Below are positions 45,102 to 57,853 of a stretch of DNA of 64,000 bases, piece after piece. The notes under the pieces are model-generated. The model had not been told where the DNA came from. It was given only the letters and a program-made list of their open reading frames with translations, and searched no databases. A program made the position numbers and the translations under genes. This stretch comes from Alphaproteobacteria bacterium (lineage in GTDB: Bacteria; Pseudomonadota; Alphaproteobacteria; Paracaedibacterales; VGCI01): NCBI GenBank assembly GCA_016869075.1, contig VGEY01000001.1, positions 1-64,000 of the forward strand, given 5' to 3'. Numbering within the stretch: position 1 is the first letter of the stretch; each line of letters begins with the position of its first letter.

Positions 45102-46260
45102 TGTGTGAGGCAGGAATATTTGTCCCATCATCTTCAACTGTTGCTTTTATTAGACGCCATTGACCATTGTCACTTTCTAAAATATGGATGCGGCCAGCTT
45201 CCTTTTCGCTCTGGCAATGTTTCCTATGGTTTTCGTTCATCGCTCCATTGGTATAAGCAATCACATGGCCCTTTGGAAGGCAATCCGCTGTTTCAGAAAT
45301 CATAGACGTTGAGTCACCAGCCACATACATCGGGCCTTTTTTTACCAACAGGGTTCCTAAAACCAGAGGATATGCTGAGGGTGCATCAAACTGAAAATCA
45401 AAAAGAGTATAATCCTTCCCCTCTTCTAAACCTTCCTTTTTTAATTGCTCAACAAAAGACGTCGTCACAAAATCAACTTTCCCATCTCGATGACTACTTG
45501 CAATGGGCTTTCCTGTCTTTTGATCATGCTTGCCTGTACGAGGACCGTTAAGAATAAGAAGGTGTGCTTTCCCTTTTACATAAGGTGTTATGTACGCAGC
45601 CAACTTTACAGCTTCCTCAGCTGTATAATATTGAGTCTTTTTATCAGGTGTTGGCGCATCCCCTCCCAAAATAACACCAACGTATGACTCAGATTGAGGC
45701 AGTTTAATGCTGGCTTGCTTATAAGATTCTTCCACATTCTTAGGAGTATAACTATGGGGAACACCCACTGTTTGAATGAGTTTTGTATGGCCACTCTCTA
45801 GGTTATTTTGAATATCAGGTGTCACAACATGTTTTGGTAAGACAACAATATCAGCAATATCCTTCAACTGGGCATGGTCTGGTGTGAATTGATGACATGA
45901 GTGGGCAATAACAACGTTGTGTTGTGGCTTTAGATCTTTTAAAACGGCAATACTCTCTACTTCTGCTGTTAGAATAATCCCTGTGTTTTTTGAGTCTTTT
46001 TTAAGATGGGTTTGGATATCTGTGGCTAATTGATCTTTATCATTAATGTCATATTGTTTTCGAATTGGCCTAACAGACAATAAGGTATCCAAAGATTTAG
46101 ATACCCCATCTACCTGACTTCTTTGACCTGCCTTTGTTCCATCATAAAGCAGATAAATATAAGTATTACCTTTCTGAGAGGGCCATAAAATAAAAAGTGA
46201 AAGGACCAATAACCCTATTGCAGACCATAACGCTGTGGGTTTTTTATAAAAATTTTTCAT
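45052..46260 (-). CDS. Membrane-anchored ELM1-like protein (COG3660-type)
   Basis: The ATG has AAGGAGG upstream. Residues ~9-26 form one hydrophobic helix, so the rest probably lies outside the cytoplasm. The body matches the ELM1 family outline: 'LLYDGTKAGQRSQVDGVSKS' (~37-56) like the usual start 'dgraGhxxQ', 'VGVILGGDAP' (194-203) followed by 'YYTAEEAVKLAAYI', 'LLILNGPRTGK' (~234-244) in place of 'SRRT', and 'YVAGDSTSMISETADCLPKG' (312-331) as in the family's 'TxDSxSMxSEA'. The family resembles GT-B glycosyltransferases; the plant member acts in mitochondrial fission. Most bacterial members are shorter and have no N-terminal anchor. Function here is unknown. Confidence 0.72.
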   Translation of the reverse strand: MKNFYKKPTALWSAIGLLVLSLFILWPSQKGNTYIYLLYDGTKAGQRSQVDGVSKSLDTLLSVRPIRKQYDINDKDQLATDIQTHLKKDSKNTGIILTAEVESIAVLKDLKPQHNVVIAHSCHQFTPDHAQLKDIADIVVLPKHVVTPDIQNNLESGHTKLIQTVGVPHSYTPKNVEESYKQASIKLPQSESYVGVILGGDAPTPDKKTQYYTAEEAVKLAAYITPYVKGKAHLLILNGPRTGKHDQKTGKPIASSHRDGKVDFVTTSFVEQLKKEGLEEGKDYTLFDFQFDAPSAYPLVLGTLLVKKGPMYVAGDSTSMISETADCLPKGHVIAYTNGAMNENHRKHCQSEKEAGRIHILESDNGQWRLIKATVEDDGTNIPASHIIAEAIVERLHNKLRA

Positions 46261-46465
46261 GGGGGAATACCTCCTTAAAGTAAGGAAAAGATGTCTAAAA
46301 ATTCATAACATACATTATTAATGATGTGCAAGAATGACCTAAATTGATGCATTAAAATGAATTTGATGGAAGTATTTGAAAAAAAATGTCATTCAGATTG
46401 AGTTTTTCTCAGACTTCGTGCTAAAAAATAGTATCCCGTTAATTAATGTGAAAGTGGGAATTTTT

Positions 46466-47503
46466 ATGAATCAGGCCTTGAAAAGTTGGAAGCAAGAAAT
46501 TGACCAATGCGACTCCATAAAAATGGTGGAGGATATGCGCATTCGCCTTTTGGGAAAATCTGGCGAAATTACCCAAATGCTTAAGAGTTTGGGAAGCTTA
46601 GATCCAGAAGCAAGGCGTGAAAAAGGTGCTGAGATAAATCATTTAAAGGACGAAATAAGCCAGCATTTAGAAATAAAGCGAACAACCCTTTCTGCACAAG
46701 AATTAACCGAACGGCTTGCCAAAGAGACTTTAGATGTGACGCTACCCACTCGACCAGAAGCGTTTGGCACACTCCATCCCCTCACACGTACGGTAGAAGA
46801 AATCACAAGCTACTTTGCTCAATTTGGTTTTTCTGTCGCTGTTGGAAATGATATTGAAGATGAAGAACATAATTTTACAGCTTTGAATATGTCTGAACAT
46901 CATCCGGCACGACAAGATCATGATACCTTTTATTTAAACGCTCCCCAAATGATCTTACGGACCCATACATCCCCTGTTCAAATTCGCACTATGAAAACAA
47001 CGCAACCTCCCATCCGTATTTTATCTCTGGGACGCGTCTATCGCTGCGATTTTGATGCCACCCACACACCCATGTTTCATCAAGTGGAAGGATTGGTTGT
47101 TGATAAAGGGATTCATATGGGCCATTTGAAGAGTTGTATTACAAATTTTCTCAAACATTTCTTTAATGTGGATGATTTGCCCATGCGTTTACGCCCCAGT
47201 TTTTTTCCTTTCACTGAGCCGTCAGCCGAAGTAGATATTGGGTGTTCACGCGAAGGGGGCGCTTTAAAAATAGGACCTGGTAAAGATTGGTTGGAAATTA
47301 TGGGATGTGGCATGGTTCACCCAAAGGTTCTTGCTTATTGTGGTGTTGACCCAGACATATATCAAGGTTTTGCTTTTGGAATGGGATATGATCGCTTGAG
47401 CATGTTAAAATATGGCCTCCCTGACATTCGTCCGCTTTTTGAAGGGGATATCAGATGGTCAAAGCACTATGGTTTCTCTCCTTTCCATTCTACGGGAGCT
47501 TAG
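46466..47503 (+). CDS. pheS: Phenylalanyl-tRNA synthetase alpha subunit
   Basis: Catalytic subunit of the heterotetrameric class II synthetase. From the ATG at 46466 the N-terminal coiled coil (~1-90) is followed by 'RTHTSPVQIRTM' (motif 2 region), 'GRVYRCDFDATHTPMFHQVEG' in part, 'LRPSFFPFTEPSAEVD' and motif 3 'GFAFGMGYDRLSMLKYG'. Earlier in-frame codons give an N terminus not seen in the family. pheT starts 4 bases after the stop. The ~200-base leader shows no convincing Phe-rich leader peptide. Confidence 0.96.
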   Translation: MNQALKSWKQEIDQCDSIKMVEDMRIRLLGKSGEITQMLKSLGSLDPEARREKGAEINHLKDEISQHLEIKRTTLSAQELTERLAKETLDVTLPTRPEAFGTLHPLTRTVEEITSYFAQFGFSVAVGNDIEDEEHNFTALNMSEHHPARQDHDTFYLNAPQMILRTHTSPVQIRTMKTTQPPIRILSLGRVYRCDFDATHTPMFHQVEGLVVDKGIHMGHLKSCITNFLKHFFNVDDLPMRLRPSFFPFTEPSAEVDIGCSREGGALKIGPGKDWLEIMGCGMVHPKVLAYCGVDPDIYQGFAFGMGYDRLSMLKYGLPDIRPLFEGDIRWSKHYGFSPFHSTGA

Positions 47504-47507
47504 ATTT

Positions 47508-49883
47508 ATGAAGTTCACACTCTCTTGGTTAAAGGACCACCTTGAAACAAATGCATCCTTATCAGAAATAACACAAAAGCTTAATACGCTCGGATTAGAA
47601 GTTGAAAGTGTTGAAGATCCCGCTGAGAAATTTAAGGGTTTTATCGTAGCTGAGGTGGTAGAAGTTACACGACACCCTAACGCCGATCGCTTAAGTTTAT
47701 GTTACGCAACTACAGGGAACAATGATCGTGTCCAAGTCGTTTGCGGGGCTTCCAATGTTCGACAGGGTATGAAGGTTGCTTTTGCTCCAATTGGGGTGAC
47801 GATTCCAGCTACGGGTACCGTCTTGAAAAAAGGAAAAATCCGTGATGTGGAAAGCTTAGGAATGTTTTGCTCTGGTCAAGAGTTAGGGTTTTCTGAAGAG
47901 TCAGAAGGTATTCTTGATCTTGAATCTTCCTTAAAACCTGGAACGTCTTTGATTGATGCACTGAATTTAGCAGACCCTATTATCGATGTCGCCATTACCC
48001 CCAACCGATCTGACTGCTTTGGCATTCGGGGTATTGCCCGTGATTTGGCTGCTGGGGGGTTAGGCGTCTTAAAACCTCTCGCTTATACATCGAAGAATGG
48101 GGATTCTCCCTGCCCCATAAAAGTTACGATTGCAGATACGCAAGCTTGTCCTGAGTTTCAAGTGCGCGTGATTCGCGGAGTCCGGAATGGCCCAAGTCCA
48201 GATTGGATCCAAAGACGCTTGCAAGCCATTGGTCTGAGACCTATTTCTGCTTTGGTTGATGTTACAAATTATTTAACGTATGATTTAGGGCGCCCTTTGC
48301 ATGTTTTTGATTTAGGAAAGATCCAAGGCGACTTAACCATTCGCCTTTCAAAAGAAGGAGAGACGCTCCTTGCCCTAAATGGTAAAAATTATACCTTAAA
48401 AGAAGGAATGACAGTTATTGCTGATACATCAGGGGTTTTATCACTTGGGGGAATAATTGGAGGAGAAAGCTCCGCATGCCAAGAGGATACTACAGATGTT
48501 TTGATTGAGTGTGCCAGTTTTGATCCTGTAAGAACGGCCCATACGGGAAGAAAACTTTCTATCATAAGCGATGCGCGCACACGATTTGAACGCGGTGTTG
48601 ACCCAATGAGTGTGCGCTCAGGTTTAGACGCTGCAACAGATCTCATTCAACAGTGGTGCGGAGGAACACCGAGCGAAGTTTATAAAGCTCCATCAACTGA
48701 TAATACCTCTTTATTAAAAAAATCTCCTATTACACTTCATTATGAGAAACTCAAAAGTTTGAGTGGATGTGATATTCCTTTAGAGGAAGCAAGAAAATAT
48801 TTAGAAGCCTTGGGTTTTGAAGTTACTGATATGAACACAACCTCTTTAACGACTCTACCGCCTTCTTATCGGCCCGATATTGATGGACCGGCGGATCTCA
48901 TCGAGGAGATATTGCGGTTAAAAGGGTATGATGATATTCCAGCAGTGCCGCTCCCCCCTCTTCACCCTATATCTTCAAATTTTTCTGCAGTTTCAATTAT
49001 AAAACGCGCACTCGCAGCACGTGGTTTACATGAAGTGGTAACTTGGTCCTTTATGCAAGAAAATATTGCATTAAAATTTGGAAAAGAGGCTCCATCTTTA
49101 AGAATAACAAATCCCATCAGCGTTGATTTAAATTTTATGCGGCCCTCGATTATTCCTAATTTGCTGCAAACTGCCATACGCAACCAAGATCGCGGCCAAA
49201 ATGTCATTTCGTTATTTGAAGTGGGACCTCAATTTGAACCCAATCAACAGCTTCTTATAGCTGCAGGCTTATTAACGGGACAAACTGGCCCTCGTCACTG
49301 GTCTCAGACTCCACGCCTTGCTGACGTGTTTGATGGAAAAGCCCATGTTTTAGCTGCCTTAGCCGCAATGGGTGTTCCTGAGTCTTCTCTTCAGATTGAA
49401 CCAAGTGGTCCTGAGTATTATCACCCCGGGCGCAAAGGCACCCTTAAACAAGGAAACCAAATTTTTGCTTTTTTTGGGGAAGTACACCCTCTTATTGTAA
49501 ATGAACTCGGGGGTGAAGGTCCTTTTGTAGGATTTGAAATTTTCATAGAAAGATTACCGCCTCTTAGAACGAAGAAGACACCCCTCCATCTTTCTCCTTA
49601 TCAACCTGTTGTTCGAGATTTTGCCTTTGTTGTTGATCAACAAGTCCCTGCAGATCAAGTCATCAATGCTGTTGCAAAGGCTGATCGATCTCTTATCACT
49701 CAAGTTCATATTTTTGACGTATATACGGGTGAAAAACTTGAGAAAGGAAAAAAGTCGCTTGCCATTCAAGTTCGTCTTGAACCACAAGCAGGAACTTTAA
49801 CTGAGGCTCAAATCACTGAAGTTTCTGACAAAATTATTTCTAACGTCGCTAAAACAACTGGGGGAGCATTGAGAAGTTTATGA
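47508..49883 (+). CDS. pheT: Phenylalanyl-tRNA synthetase beta subunit
   Basis: From the ATG at 47508 ('[12 protein letters not shown]'), with GGGAG upstream, the ~791 residues show the usual domain order: B1, a tRNA-binding domain ('[21 protein letters not shown]' in part, ~47-67), the editing B3/B4 domain ('[22 protein letters not shown]' in part), B5, the catalytic-like core ('[19 protein letters not shown]') and the C-terminal anticodon-binding ferredoxin-like domain (from '[13 protein letters not shown]'). The stop overlaps the lepA start (ATGA). Confidence 0.96.
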   Translation: MKFTLSWLKDHLETNASLSEITQKLNTLGLEVESVEDPAEKFKGFIVAEVVEVTRHPNADRLSLCYATTGNNDRVQVVCGASNVRQGMKVAFAPIGVTIPATGTVLKKGKIRDVESLGMFCSGQELGFSEESEGILDLESSLKPGTSLIDALNLADPIIDVAITPNRSDCFGIRGIARDLAAGGLGVLKPLAYTSKNGDSPCPIKVTIADTQACPEFQVRVIRGVRNGPSPDWIQRRLQAIGLRPISALVDVTNYLTYDLGRPLHVFDLGKIQGDLTIRLSKEGETLLALNGKNYTLKEGMTVIADTSGVLSLGGIIGGESSACQEDTTDVLIECASFDPVRTAHTGRKLSIISDARTRFERGVDPMSVRSGLDAATDLIQQWCGGTPSEVYKAPSTDNTSLLKKSPITLHYEKLKSLSGCDIPLEEARKYLEALGFEVTDMNTTSLTTLPPSYRPDIDGPADLIEEILRLKGYDDIPAVPLPPLHPISSNFSAVSIIKRALAARGLHEVVTWSFMQENIALKFGKEAPSLRITNPISVDLNFMRPSIIPNLLQTAIRNQDRGQNVISLFEVGPQFEPNQQLLIAAGLLTGQTGPRHWSQTPRLADVFDGKAHVLAALAAMGVPESSLQIEPSGPEYYHPGRKGTLKQGNQIFAFFGEVHPLIVNELGGEGPFVGFEIFIERLPPLRTKKTPLHLSPYQPVVRDFAFVVDQQVPADQVINAVAKADRSLITQVHIFDVYTGEKLEKGKKSLAIQVRLEPQAGTLTEAQITEVSDKIISNVAKTTGGALRSL

Positions 49884-51682
49884 CCCAGCTAACCCATATT
49901 AGAAATTTTTCTATCATTGCACATATTGACCATGGGAAATCAACTCTAGCTGATCGCTTAATTGAATTTTGTGGCGCTCTTGAATCTCGCGAAATGAAAC
50001 AACAAATCCTAGATTCTATGGATATTGAGCGTGAACGAGGAATCACCATTAAGGCTCAAACAGTTCGTTTAACTTATAAAGCAAAGGATGGACAAACTTA
50101 TATTCTTAATCTGATGGATACGCCAGGTCATGTGGACTTTGCTTATGAAGTCAGCCGCTCTCTAGCCGCATGTGAAGGTTCACTCTTAGTTGTCGATGCC
50201 AGTCAAGGTGTTGAAGCCCAGACCTTGGCAAATGTTTATCAAGCCATCGATAATAACCATGAAATAATACCTGTCCTTAATAAAATAGACTTACCAGCAG
50301 CAGAACCTGAGCGCGTGAAAGCACAAATTGAAGATGTCATTGGCTTAGACGCAAGTGAAGCAGTGCTTATTTCTGCTAAAACTGGAATTGGCATTCAAGA
50401 TGTTTTAGAGGCTATTGTCACACGCTTACCTGCACCCAAAGGAGATCCAGATGCTCCCTTGAAAGCGATGTTGGTTGATAGTTGGTATGATGCCTATCTT
50501 GGGGTTATGATTTTAGTGCGCATTAAAGATGGAACTTTATCTAAAGGTGCCAAAATCCGCATGATGGGAACTGGTGGAAGCTATGAAGTTGAACGCGTAG
50601 GTGTCTTTACGCCTAAACAACTTATCGTTGATAAGCTCAGACCCGGCGAAATAGGATTTATCACGGCAAGCATTAAACATGTAGCTGATTGTAAAGTCGG
50701 AGATACGATTACTGAAGAGCGCCGCCCGACCCTTGAACCTCTTCCAGGATTTAAACCCTCTGTTCCTGTTGTGTTTTGCGGACTATTCCCGGTGGATGCT
50801 GCAGAATTTGATCATTTAAAAGAAAGCTTAGCAAAGCTCCAACTTAACGATGCCAGCTTTCAGTTCGAGGCAGAAAGTTCAACAGCTTTGGGATATGGAT
50901 TTCGCTGCGGGTTTTTAGGATTGCTTCATTTAGAAATTATTCAAGAGCGGCTTGAAAGAGAATTTGACCTGGATCTTATTACAACTGCGCCCAGCGTTGT
51001 TTACCGTTTGCATATGACTGATGGAAAGATAATGGAACTGCATAACCCGTCTGATATGCCAGATGTCATGAAGATTTCTTTAATTGAAGAACCATGGATT
51101 AAGGCAACGATTCTTGTTCCAGATACTTATCTCGGATCTATATTAACTTTATGTACAGACAGACGTGGGGAACAAGTAGATTTAACTTACGCTGGTAATC
51201 GCGCCATGGTTGTCTACAGATTACCTTTAAACGAGGTTGTTTTCGACTTTTATGATCGCCTAAAATCTGTCAGTCGTGGCTATGCGTCCTTTGATTACCA
51301 TATAGATAGTTATAGAGAAAGTGACATCGTCAAAGTCAGCATCTTGGTAAATGCTGAACCTGTTGATGCTCTTTCAATGATGGTTCATCGTGGGCGTGCA
51401 GAAAGTCGAGGACGCATGTTATGCGAACGTTTAAAAGAGCTTATTCCGCGCCAATTATTTAAAATCGCAATCCAAGCCGCCATTGGTGGAAAAATTATTG
51501 CACGCGAAACCATTTCTGCTTTGCGTAAAGACGTGACGGCAAAATGTTATGGTGGTGACATCAGTCGTAAACGCAAACTTCTTGATAAACAAAAAGCAGG
51601 TAAAAAAAGAATGCGCCAGTTTGGAAATGTTGAAATTCCACAAAGCGCCTTTATTGCCGCCTTAAAAATGGGAGATGATTAA
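49880..51682 (+). CDS. lepA: Elongation factor 4 (LepA)
   Basis: Ribosome back-translocation GTPase. G1 '[17 protein letters not shown]', G3 '[12 protein letters not shown]', G4 'VLNKIDLP', G5 'SAKTG' are all visible. The LepA-specific C-terminal domain is present ('[20 protein letters not shown]' and '[18 protein letters not shown]'). The 600-residue length is exact for the family. Start overlaps pheT; the lgt ATG follows the stop without a gap. Confidence 0.97.
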   Translation: MTQLTHIRNFSIIAHIDHGKSTLADRLIEFCGALESREMKQQILDSMDIERERGITIKAQTVRLTYKAKDGQTYILNLMDTPGHVDFAYEVSRSLAACEGSLLVVDASQGVEAQTLANVYQAIDNNHEIIPVLNKIDLPAAEPERVKAQIEDVIGLDASEAVLISAKTGIGIQDVLEAIVTRLPAPKGDPDAPLKAMLVDSWYDAYLGVMILVRIKDGTLSKGAKIRMMGTGGSYEVERVGVFTPKQLIVDKLRPGEIGFITASIKHVADCKVGDTITEERRPTLEPLPGFKPSVPVVFCGLFPVDAAEFDHLKESLAKLQLNDASFQFEAESSTALGYGFRCGFLGLLHLEIIQERLEREFDLDLITTAPSVVYRLHMTDGKIMELHNPSDMPDVMKISLIEEPWIKATILVPDTYLGSILTLCTDRRGEQVDLTYAGNRAMVVYRLPLNEVVFDFYDRLKSVSRGYASFDYHIDSYRESDIVKVSILVNAEPVDALSMMVHRGRAESRGRMLCERLKELIPRQLFKIAIQAAIGGKIIARETISALRKDVTAKCYGGDISRKRKLLDKQKAGKKRMRQFGNVEIPQSAFIAALKMGDD

Positions 51683-52492
51683 ATGCTGACTATTCCCTTT
51701 CCTCAAATCGACCCTGTGATGGTTCATTTGGGACCCATTTCAATTCATTGGTATGGAATTGCTTATGTCGTCGGCTTACTTCTTGGATGGCATTATGGTC
51801 TTTGGCTTGCGCGACGCTATAATGTCCCTATTACTAAAAAGCAAATAGATGACTTTATTATTTGGGCATTAGGGGGAATTATAATTGGTGGTCGATTGGG
51901 TCACATCCTCTTTTTTGAATTCAACAAATATTTACAGCACCCTCTTGATATACTCATGACATGGAAGGGTGGAATGTCCTTCCATGGAGGACTCCTTGGG
52001 GTTGTCGTGGTTACACTTTTATATTGCTATAAGAATAATATACCTACTTTCAGGTTCGCAGATCTCATAGCAGCCTCTGTCCCGATTGGGCTCTGTTTAG
52101 GTAGAGTTGCAAATTTCATAAATGGGGAACTCTATGGCCGCGTAACAGACGTTTCATGGGGTGTAATTTTTCCGTATGCGGGCCCTCTTCCACGGCATCC
52201 GAGTCAACTTTATGAAGCATTTTTAGAAGGTATTGTTCTTTTTATTCTCTTAAATTTCTGCTGGCGCATCCCTTCCCTACGCGAAACACCAGGAAGAATA
52301 GCAGGAATATTTTTTGTGGGGTATGGACTTGTGCGCACACTTGTAGAATTTGTTCGAGAACCAGATACGTTTTATAAAATAGTCGATTTATCATTAACTA
52401 CAGGTCAGGTGTTGTCTTTGCCCATGATTCTTTTTGGACTCTATCTTATTTTGCGACCAAACATGTGTCTTGGAAAGGTTCGATGTCCTTAG
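51683..52492 (+). CDS. lgt: Prolipoprotein diacylglyceryl transferase
   Basis: First enzyme of lipoprotein maturation; it adds diacylglycerol to the lipobox Cys at the inner membrane. Seven helices, with 'IHWYGIAYVVGLLLG' near the start, the active-site 'SFHGGLLGVVV' His-Gly-Gly, the signature 'GRVANFINGELYGRVTD' (~140-156) with its Arg and Asn, and 'RHPSQLYEAFLEG'. The YnbE-like lipoprotein at 61.9 kb would be one of its substrates. The stop codon overlaps the start of midA. Confidence 0.96.
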   Translation: MLTIPFPQIDPVMVHLGPISIHWYGIAYVVGLLLGWHYGLWLARRYNVPITKKQIDDFIIWALGGIIIGGRLGHILFFEFNKYLQHPLDILMTWKGGMSFHGGLLGVVVVTLLYCYKNNIPTFRFADLIAASVPIGLCLGRVANFINGELYGRVTDVSWGVIFPYAGPLPRHPSQLYEAFLEGIVLFILLNFCWRIPSLRETPGRIAGIFFVGYGLVRTLVEFVREPDTFYKIVDLSLTTGQVLSLPMILFGLYLILRPNMCLGKVRCP

Positions 52493-53517
52493 AAGACAGT
52501 CTAAAAGAGCACATACGAAGTCACGGGTCTCTTTCCATATCAGACTTTATGACGCGTGTCTTGTATGATTCACAAGAAGGTTACTACGCACGTAAAATTC
52601 CCATTGGCAGAGAAGGTGATTACATAACAGCACCAGAAATGACACAAGCCTTTGGCGAAGTCATTGCTCTCTGGCTCATTGATATTTGGCAGCAAGCAGG
52701 ATCACCCACCCCTTTTCACCTCATCGAAATGGGACCGGGCCGTGGGACGATGATGGCCGATATTTTACGAACTTTTAAGGCCATGAAAGTTCCTATCTCA
52801 GAAATGTCAATACACCTCATTGAAGTAAGTCCTCTTTTAAAAGAAGTTCAAAATGTCACTCTTTCTTCTTTTTCAACGAAAGTTTATTGGCATGAGACAC
52901 TAGACACTCTTTCCAAAGATCAAAACTATAGTCTGATTGTAGCCAATGAATTCTGGGATGCCCTCCCCATACAGCAATATGCACAAACTGAGGAGGGATG
53001 GGTTGAACGCCAGATTGGACTCAATGGAGAAGAGTTTGTTTTTGTGCCTGAGCACTCGAAGATCATTCGAGAAACTTGTCCTGCGCTCTCTGAGTTGCCC
53101 CCAAAAATCGCTGAATACTTGAAGGTACAAAATGGTGCAGCTCTCTTTCTCGACTATGGATATGATGAGGCAGATGCCACAGGAGATACGTTACAAGCCA
53201 TATTCCACCATAAAAAATGTTCACCATTAGAAAAGATTGGGTTCGCTGATTTAACTCATCATGTTGATTTTTTTTATTTAAGAAAATTATTTGAAGAAAA
53301 CCAGCTAATTGTACATGGACCAATTGATCAGGGGACTTTTTTAAAAGCCATTGGTTTAGAAATTCGCACTCAAATGCTTGTTGAACGTGCTACTCCACAC
53401 CAAAAGAGTGCATTGCAAACAGCTTACATGCGCTTAACGCACCCGAGAGAGATGGGAACCTTATTTAAGGTCTTATCTTTAACGAGTGACCCTTCTCTCC
53501 ATCCGTTTGGGTTTTAA
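52483..53517 (+). CDS. MidA/NDUFAF7-family SAM-dependent methyltransferase
   Basis: Class I methyltransferase of the MidA family; the mitochondrial member dimethylates an arginine in complex I during its assembly. Here 'HLIEMGPGRGTMMADILRT' (~81-99) is motif I, 'MSIHLIEVSPLLKEVQ' the next strand, 'LIVANEFWDALPIQQY' (~153-168) and 'ALFLDYGYDEADATGDTLQA' the family signatures. The ATG at 52483 has AAAGG upstream and gives the family N terminus. It overlaps lgt by 10 bases, the common gene order in alphaproteobacteria. A target in complex I is inferred from the family. Confidence 0.92.
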   Translation: MSLEDSLKEHIRSHGSLSISDFMTRVLYDSQEGYYARKIPIGREGDYITAPEMTQAFGEVIALWLIDIWQQAGSPTPFHLIEMGPGRGTMMADILRTFKAMKVPISEMSIHLIEVSPLLKEVQNVTLSSFSTKVYWHETLDTLSKDQNYSLIVANEFWDALPIQQYAQTEEGWVERQIGLNGEEFVFVPEHSKIIRETCPALSELPPKIAEYLKVQNGAALFLDYGYDEADATGDTLQAIFHHKKCSPLEKIGFADLTHHVDFFYLRKLFEENQLIVHGPIDQGTFLKAIGLEIRTQMLVERATPHQKSALQTAYMRLTHPREMGTLFKVLSLTSDPSLHPFGF

Positions 53518-53725
53518 TTAGCCGTAGAAAATAATGTTATTTTTTTTAAAAATCTTTATTTCTTACTTAGAATCTTTACAAAAATTATATTTCCTGCATA
53601 TTTTAATTCCTGAAAATGCTCTATCCCTAGGCATAAAATAACATGCTGAACAACATTGCATATCCTAGTTCATCCGTGTATAACAGGGTTAAGAGAGCAC
53701 TCATGTGTAAGGAGACAGGTTTATT

Positions 53726-53998
53726 ATGACTTTTTTGTTAGTTCTTCATGTATTTATCACCCTCGCGATGATTGGAGTAATTTTAATGCAGCGCAGTGAA
53801 GGGGGCGGCCTAGGAATGGGTGGGGGTGCATCCAGTAGTATGTTCAGCGCCCGTGGAACATCAAATTTACTCACACGCATTACAGCTATCTTAGCCGCAC
53901 TTTTCATGGGAAACTGCCTCTTGATGGGTATCATTTCCAAACATCATGTTCGTGAATCTTCTTCTATTTTGGCCCCTATATCGGATTCAAAAAAGTAG
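53726..53998 (+). CDS. secG: Protein translocase subunit SecG
   Basis: Small subunit of the SecYEG channel. Two helices (~2-20 'FLLVLHVFITLAMIGVILM' and ~52-72) are linked by the diagnostic Gly/Ser-rich loop 'QRSEGGGLGMGGGASSSMF' (~22-40). The 90-residue length is typical. AAGGAG precedes the ATG. It leads the secG-pyrG-kdsA-eno-ftsB run. The 208 bases upstream are AT-rich and have no gene; a promoter there is likely. Confidence 0.95.
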   Translation: MTFLLVLHVFITLAMIGVILMQRSEGGGLGMGGGASSSMFSARGTSNLLTRITAILAALFMGNCLLMGIISKHHVRESSSILAPISDSKK

Positions 53999-54025
53999 CT
54001 TATTTTTGAAAATTAAAGGTGCGTT

Positions 54026-55648
54026 TTGACAAAATTTATTTTTGTAACCGGTGGTGTTGTTTCCTCTCTTGGAAAAGGCATCGCAGCTTCCTCTTTGGGC
54101 GCCCTTCTCCAAGCACGTGGTTATTCGGTCCGCTTACGAAAGCTAGACCCCTATATCAACGTTGACCCAGGGACAATGAATCCTTTCCAACATGGCGAGG
54201 TTTATGTAACAGAAGACGGCACTGAAACTGACCTTGATTTGGGGCATTATGAGCGCTTTACAGGTGTCTGTGCTCAGACGAGTGACAGCACCACAACGGG
54301 AAAGATTTATTCTGCTGTTTTAACCAAGGAACGCAGAGGGGATTATCTTGGAGCTACAGTCCAAGTAGTTCCTCATGTTATTGATGAAATAAAAAATTTT
54401 ATAACTGGAGAGCTCGCAAATGAAGATTTTGTCATATGCGAAATTGGCGGTACGGTTGGGGACATTGAAAGCCTTCCCTTTTTGGAAGCCATACGCCAGT
54501 TAGGAAACGATCTTGGACGCGAGAGAACACTCTTCATTCATTTAACATTAGTTCCTTATATTTCGGCAGCAGGAGAGCTTAAAACAAAACCAACACAGCA
54601 TTCCGTAAAAGAGTTACTCAGTTATGGAATACAACCCGATATTTTATTATGTCGTTCCGATCGTCCTATTCCTCAAGATGCCAAGCATAAATTGGGGCTT
54701 TTTTGCAATGTGCGCCCTGAGCGTGTCATAGAAGCTCAAGATATTGATACCATCTATCAGGTCCCCATGAGTTATCATCAAGAAGGTCTTGATTGGCAGG
54801 TATGCCAGTATTTTGGTTTAAAAGAAAAAACCACCGTTGATCTTTCAAAGTGGCAAAACATTGTGCACCGTATCCGCCATCCAGAAGGGCAAGTTAACAT
54901 TGCCGTTGTGGGTAAATATACTCAGCTCCTTGACGCTTACAAATCTCTCTCCGAAGCTTTAATTCATGCAGGTATTGCTCATAATGTAAAAGTGAACCTT
55001 CATTGGTTTGATTCGCTGTCTCAGGATAATTTTGAAGATAAATTGGTTGGTATGAATGGCATATTGGTGCCAGGTGGCTTTGGAGAAAGAGGAAGCGCAG
55101 GAAAACTACAAGCAATTAAAATAGCACGCGAAAAGAAAATCCCTTATTTTGGGATTTGCTTTGGGATGCAGCTTGCAGTTATTGAGGCGGCGCGCAATCT
55201 TTTAAGATTAAAAGAAGCTTCCACAACTGAGTTTGGCCCAACAAAAGACCCCGTTATTGGACTCATGACAGAATGGATGGATGGTAAAATCTTGCAACAA
55301 CGCACCGAAGAAGGAAACCTTGGAGGAACAATGCGCTTAGGTTCTTATCCATGCAAGCTTCAAAAGGGATCTCTTGCCTACAAAATTTATGGAGATGCAC
55401 ATATCAAGGAACGCCACAGACATCGCTATGAGGTAAATATGAATTACCAGGACGCCTTAAAAAAGGTGGGTCTTTATTTTTCTGGATTGTCACCAGATGA
55501 GCAGTTACCAGAAATCATAGAATACACAAATCATCCATGGTTTATTGGTGTTCAATTTCATCCAGAATTAAAATCTCGTCCCTTTAATCCGCATCCTTTG
55601 TTCATATCTTTTATTGCGGCTGCACTTCAACAAGAAAGGTTGGTTTAG
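54026..55648 (+). CDS. pyrG: CTP synthase
   Basis: Makes CTP from UTP with glutamine nitrogen. The start is a TTG at 54026 with AAAGGTG upstream, giving the invariant '[20 protein letters not shown]'. Synthetase domain: '[20 protein letters not shown]', '[11 protein letters not shown]'. Glutaminase domain: 'VPGGFGERG', nucleophile Cys in '[13 protein letters not shown]', and '[12 protein letters not shown]' with His and Glu. The 540-residue length is normal. No closer ATG fits. Confidence 0.97.
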   Translation: MTKFIFVTGGVVSSLGKGIAASSLGALLQARGYSVRLRKLDPYINVDPGTMNPFQHGEVYVTEDGTETDLDLGHYERFTGVCAQTSDSTTTGKIYSAVLTKERRGDYLGATVQVVPHVIDEIKNFITGELANEDFVICEIGGTVGDIESLPFLEAIRQLGNDLGRERTLFIHLTLVPYISAAGELKTKPTQHSVKELLSYGIQPDILLCRSDRPIPQDAKHKLGLFCNVRPERVIEAQDIDTIYQVPMSYHQEGLDWQVCQYFGLKEKTTVDLSKWQNIVHRIRHPEGQVNIAVVGKYTQLLDAYKSLSEALIHAGIAHNVKVNLHWFDSLSQDNFEDKLVGMNGILVPGGFGERGSAGKLQAIKIAREKKIPYFGICFGMQLAVIEAARNLLRLKEASTTEFGPTKDPVIGLMTEWMDGKILQQRTEEGNLGGTMRLGSYPCKLQKGSLAYKIYGDAHIKERHRHRYEVNMNYQDALKKVGLYFSGLSPDEQLPEIIEYTNHPWFIGVQFHPELKSRPFNPHPLFISFIAAALQQERLV

Positions 55649-55649
55649 T

Positions 55650-56486
55650 ATGACAAAACATCTAAAAATTCAAAACATTACTATTGGCAACGACTTGCCT
55701 TTTGTTTTGATCGCAGGACCATGTGTCTTAGAGAGTAGAGACCACGCTTTGGAAATGTCATCAGAAATTAAAGAAATTGCCAATAAACTTAATATACCAT
55801 TCATATATAAAACATCCTTTGATAAAGCAAATCGAAGCAGCATACAAGGACATCGGGGTTTAGGTATGGAATCTTGTTTGCCCATATTGGCTGAAGTAAA
55901 GGAAAAAATAGGATGCCCAGTTATCACAGATGTACATTCTGCAGACCAATGTGCTCCAGTTGCTGAAGTTGTAGATGTTCTGCAAATTCCGGCATTTCTC
56001 TGTCGCCAAACAGACTTGCTGAAGGCTGCGGCAGAAACAGGTAAAGCCATTAATGTAAAAAAAGGACAATTTTTAGCTCCTTGGGATATGGCGAATGTTG
56101 TCAAAAAGTTAGAATCTTTCGGATGCCAACAATTTATGCTGTGTGAACGCGGAGCTTCATTTGGATATAATACTCTTGTCTCTGATATGCGCGCTCTCCC
56201 CATCATGGCAAGATTTGGCTATCCTGTGGTTTTTGATGCCACTCATTCTGTCCAACAGCCAGGAGGTGCAGGAACATCTACAGGTGGTGAACGACAATAT
56301 GTTCCAATATTAGCAAGGGCAGCTGTATCTGTCGGCGTTGCAGCAATTTTTCTTGAAACACATCAAGACCCCGATCATGCACCAAGCGATGGTCCTAATA
56401 TGGTCAAACTCAAGGACTTGGAACAATTGCTGACTGATTTGATGAAATTTGATCATCTTGCAAAAACACACCCATGTGCTGCATAA
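55650..56486 (+). CDS. kdsA: 3-deoxy-D-manno-octulosonate 8-phosphate synthase
   Basis: Condenses PEP and arabinose 5-phosphate to KDO 8-phosphate, a precursor of the LPS inner core. '[20 protein letters not shown]' (~19-38), '[20 protein letters not shown]' (~56-75), '[20 protein letters not shown]' (~167-186) and '[12 protein letters not shown]' match. The ATG at 55650 follows pyrG by one base and has AGAAAGG upstream; an earlier frame start inside pyrG is not needed. Consistent with the lpt genes, this bacterium makes LPS with KDO. The Cys in 'GPCVL' suggests the metal-dependent subgroup, but this alone does not decide. Confidence 0.96.
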   Translation: MTKHLKIQNITIGNDLPFVLIAGPCVLESRDHALEMSSEIKEIANKLNIPFIYKTSFDKANRSSIQGHRGLGMESCLPILAEVKEKIGCPVITDVHSADQCAPVAEVVDVLQIPAFLCRQTDLLKAAAETGKAINVKKGQFLAPWDMANVVKKLESFGCQQFMLCERGASFGYNTLVSDMRALPIMARFGYPVVFDATHSVQQPGGAGTSTGGERQYVPILARAAVSVGVAAIFLETHQDPDHAPSDGPNMVKLKDLEQLLTDLMKFDHLAKTHPCAA

Positions 56487-56505
56487 CTTAAAGTAAAACA
56501 TCTAG

Positions 56506-57852
<1,347 letters not shown>

Positions 57853-57853
57853 T

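Noticed and set aside
46266-46465. A possible Phe-rich leader peptide or attenuator before pheS
   Set aside because: The short in-frame stretch has only scattered Phe codons and no terminator hairpin with a T-run was found.
53518-53725. A tRNA or small RNA gene before secG
   Set aside because: No cloverleaf or conserved TTC/anticodon-arm pattern is visible; the sequence is simply AT-rich. No tRNA or rRNA gene was found anywhere in the window.
55670-56206. A 178-codon frame on the strand opposite kdsA
   Set aside because: kdsA is certain by its motifs, and the opposite frame has no recognisable domain or ribosome site.
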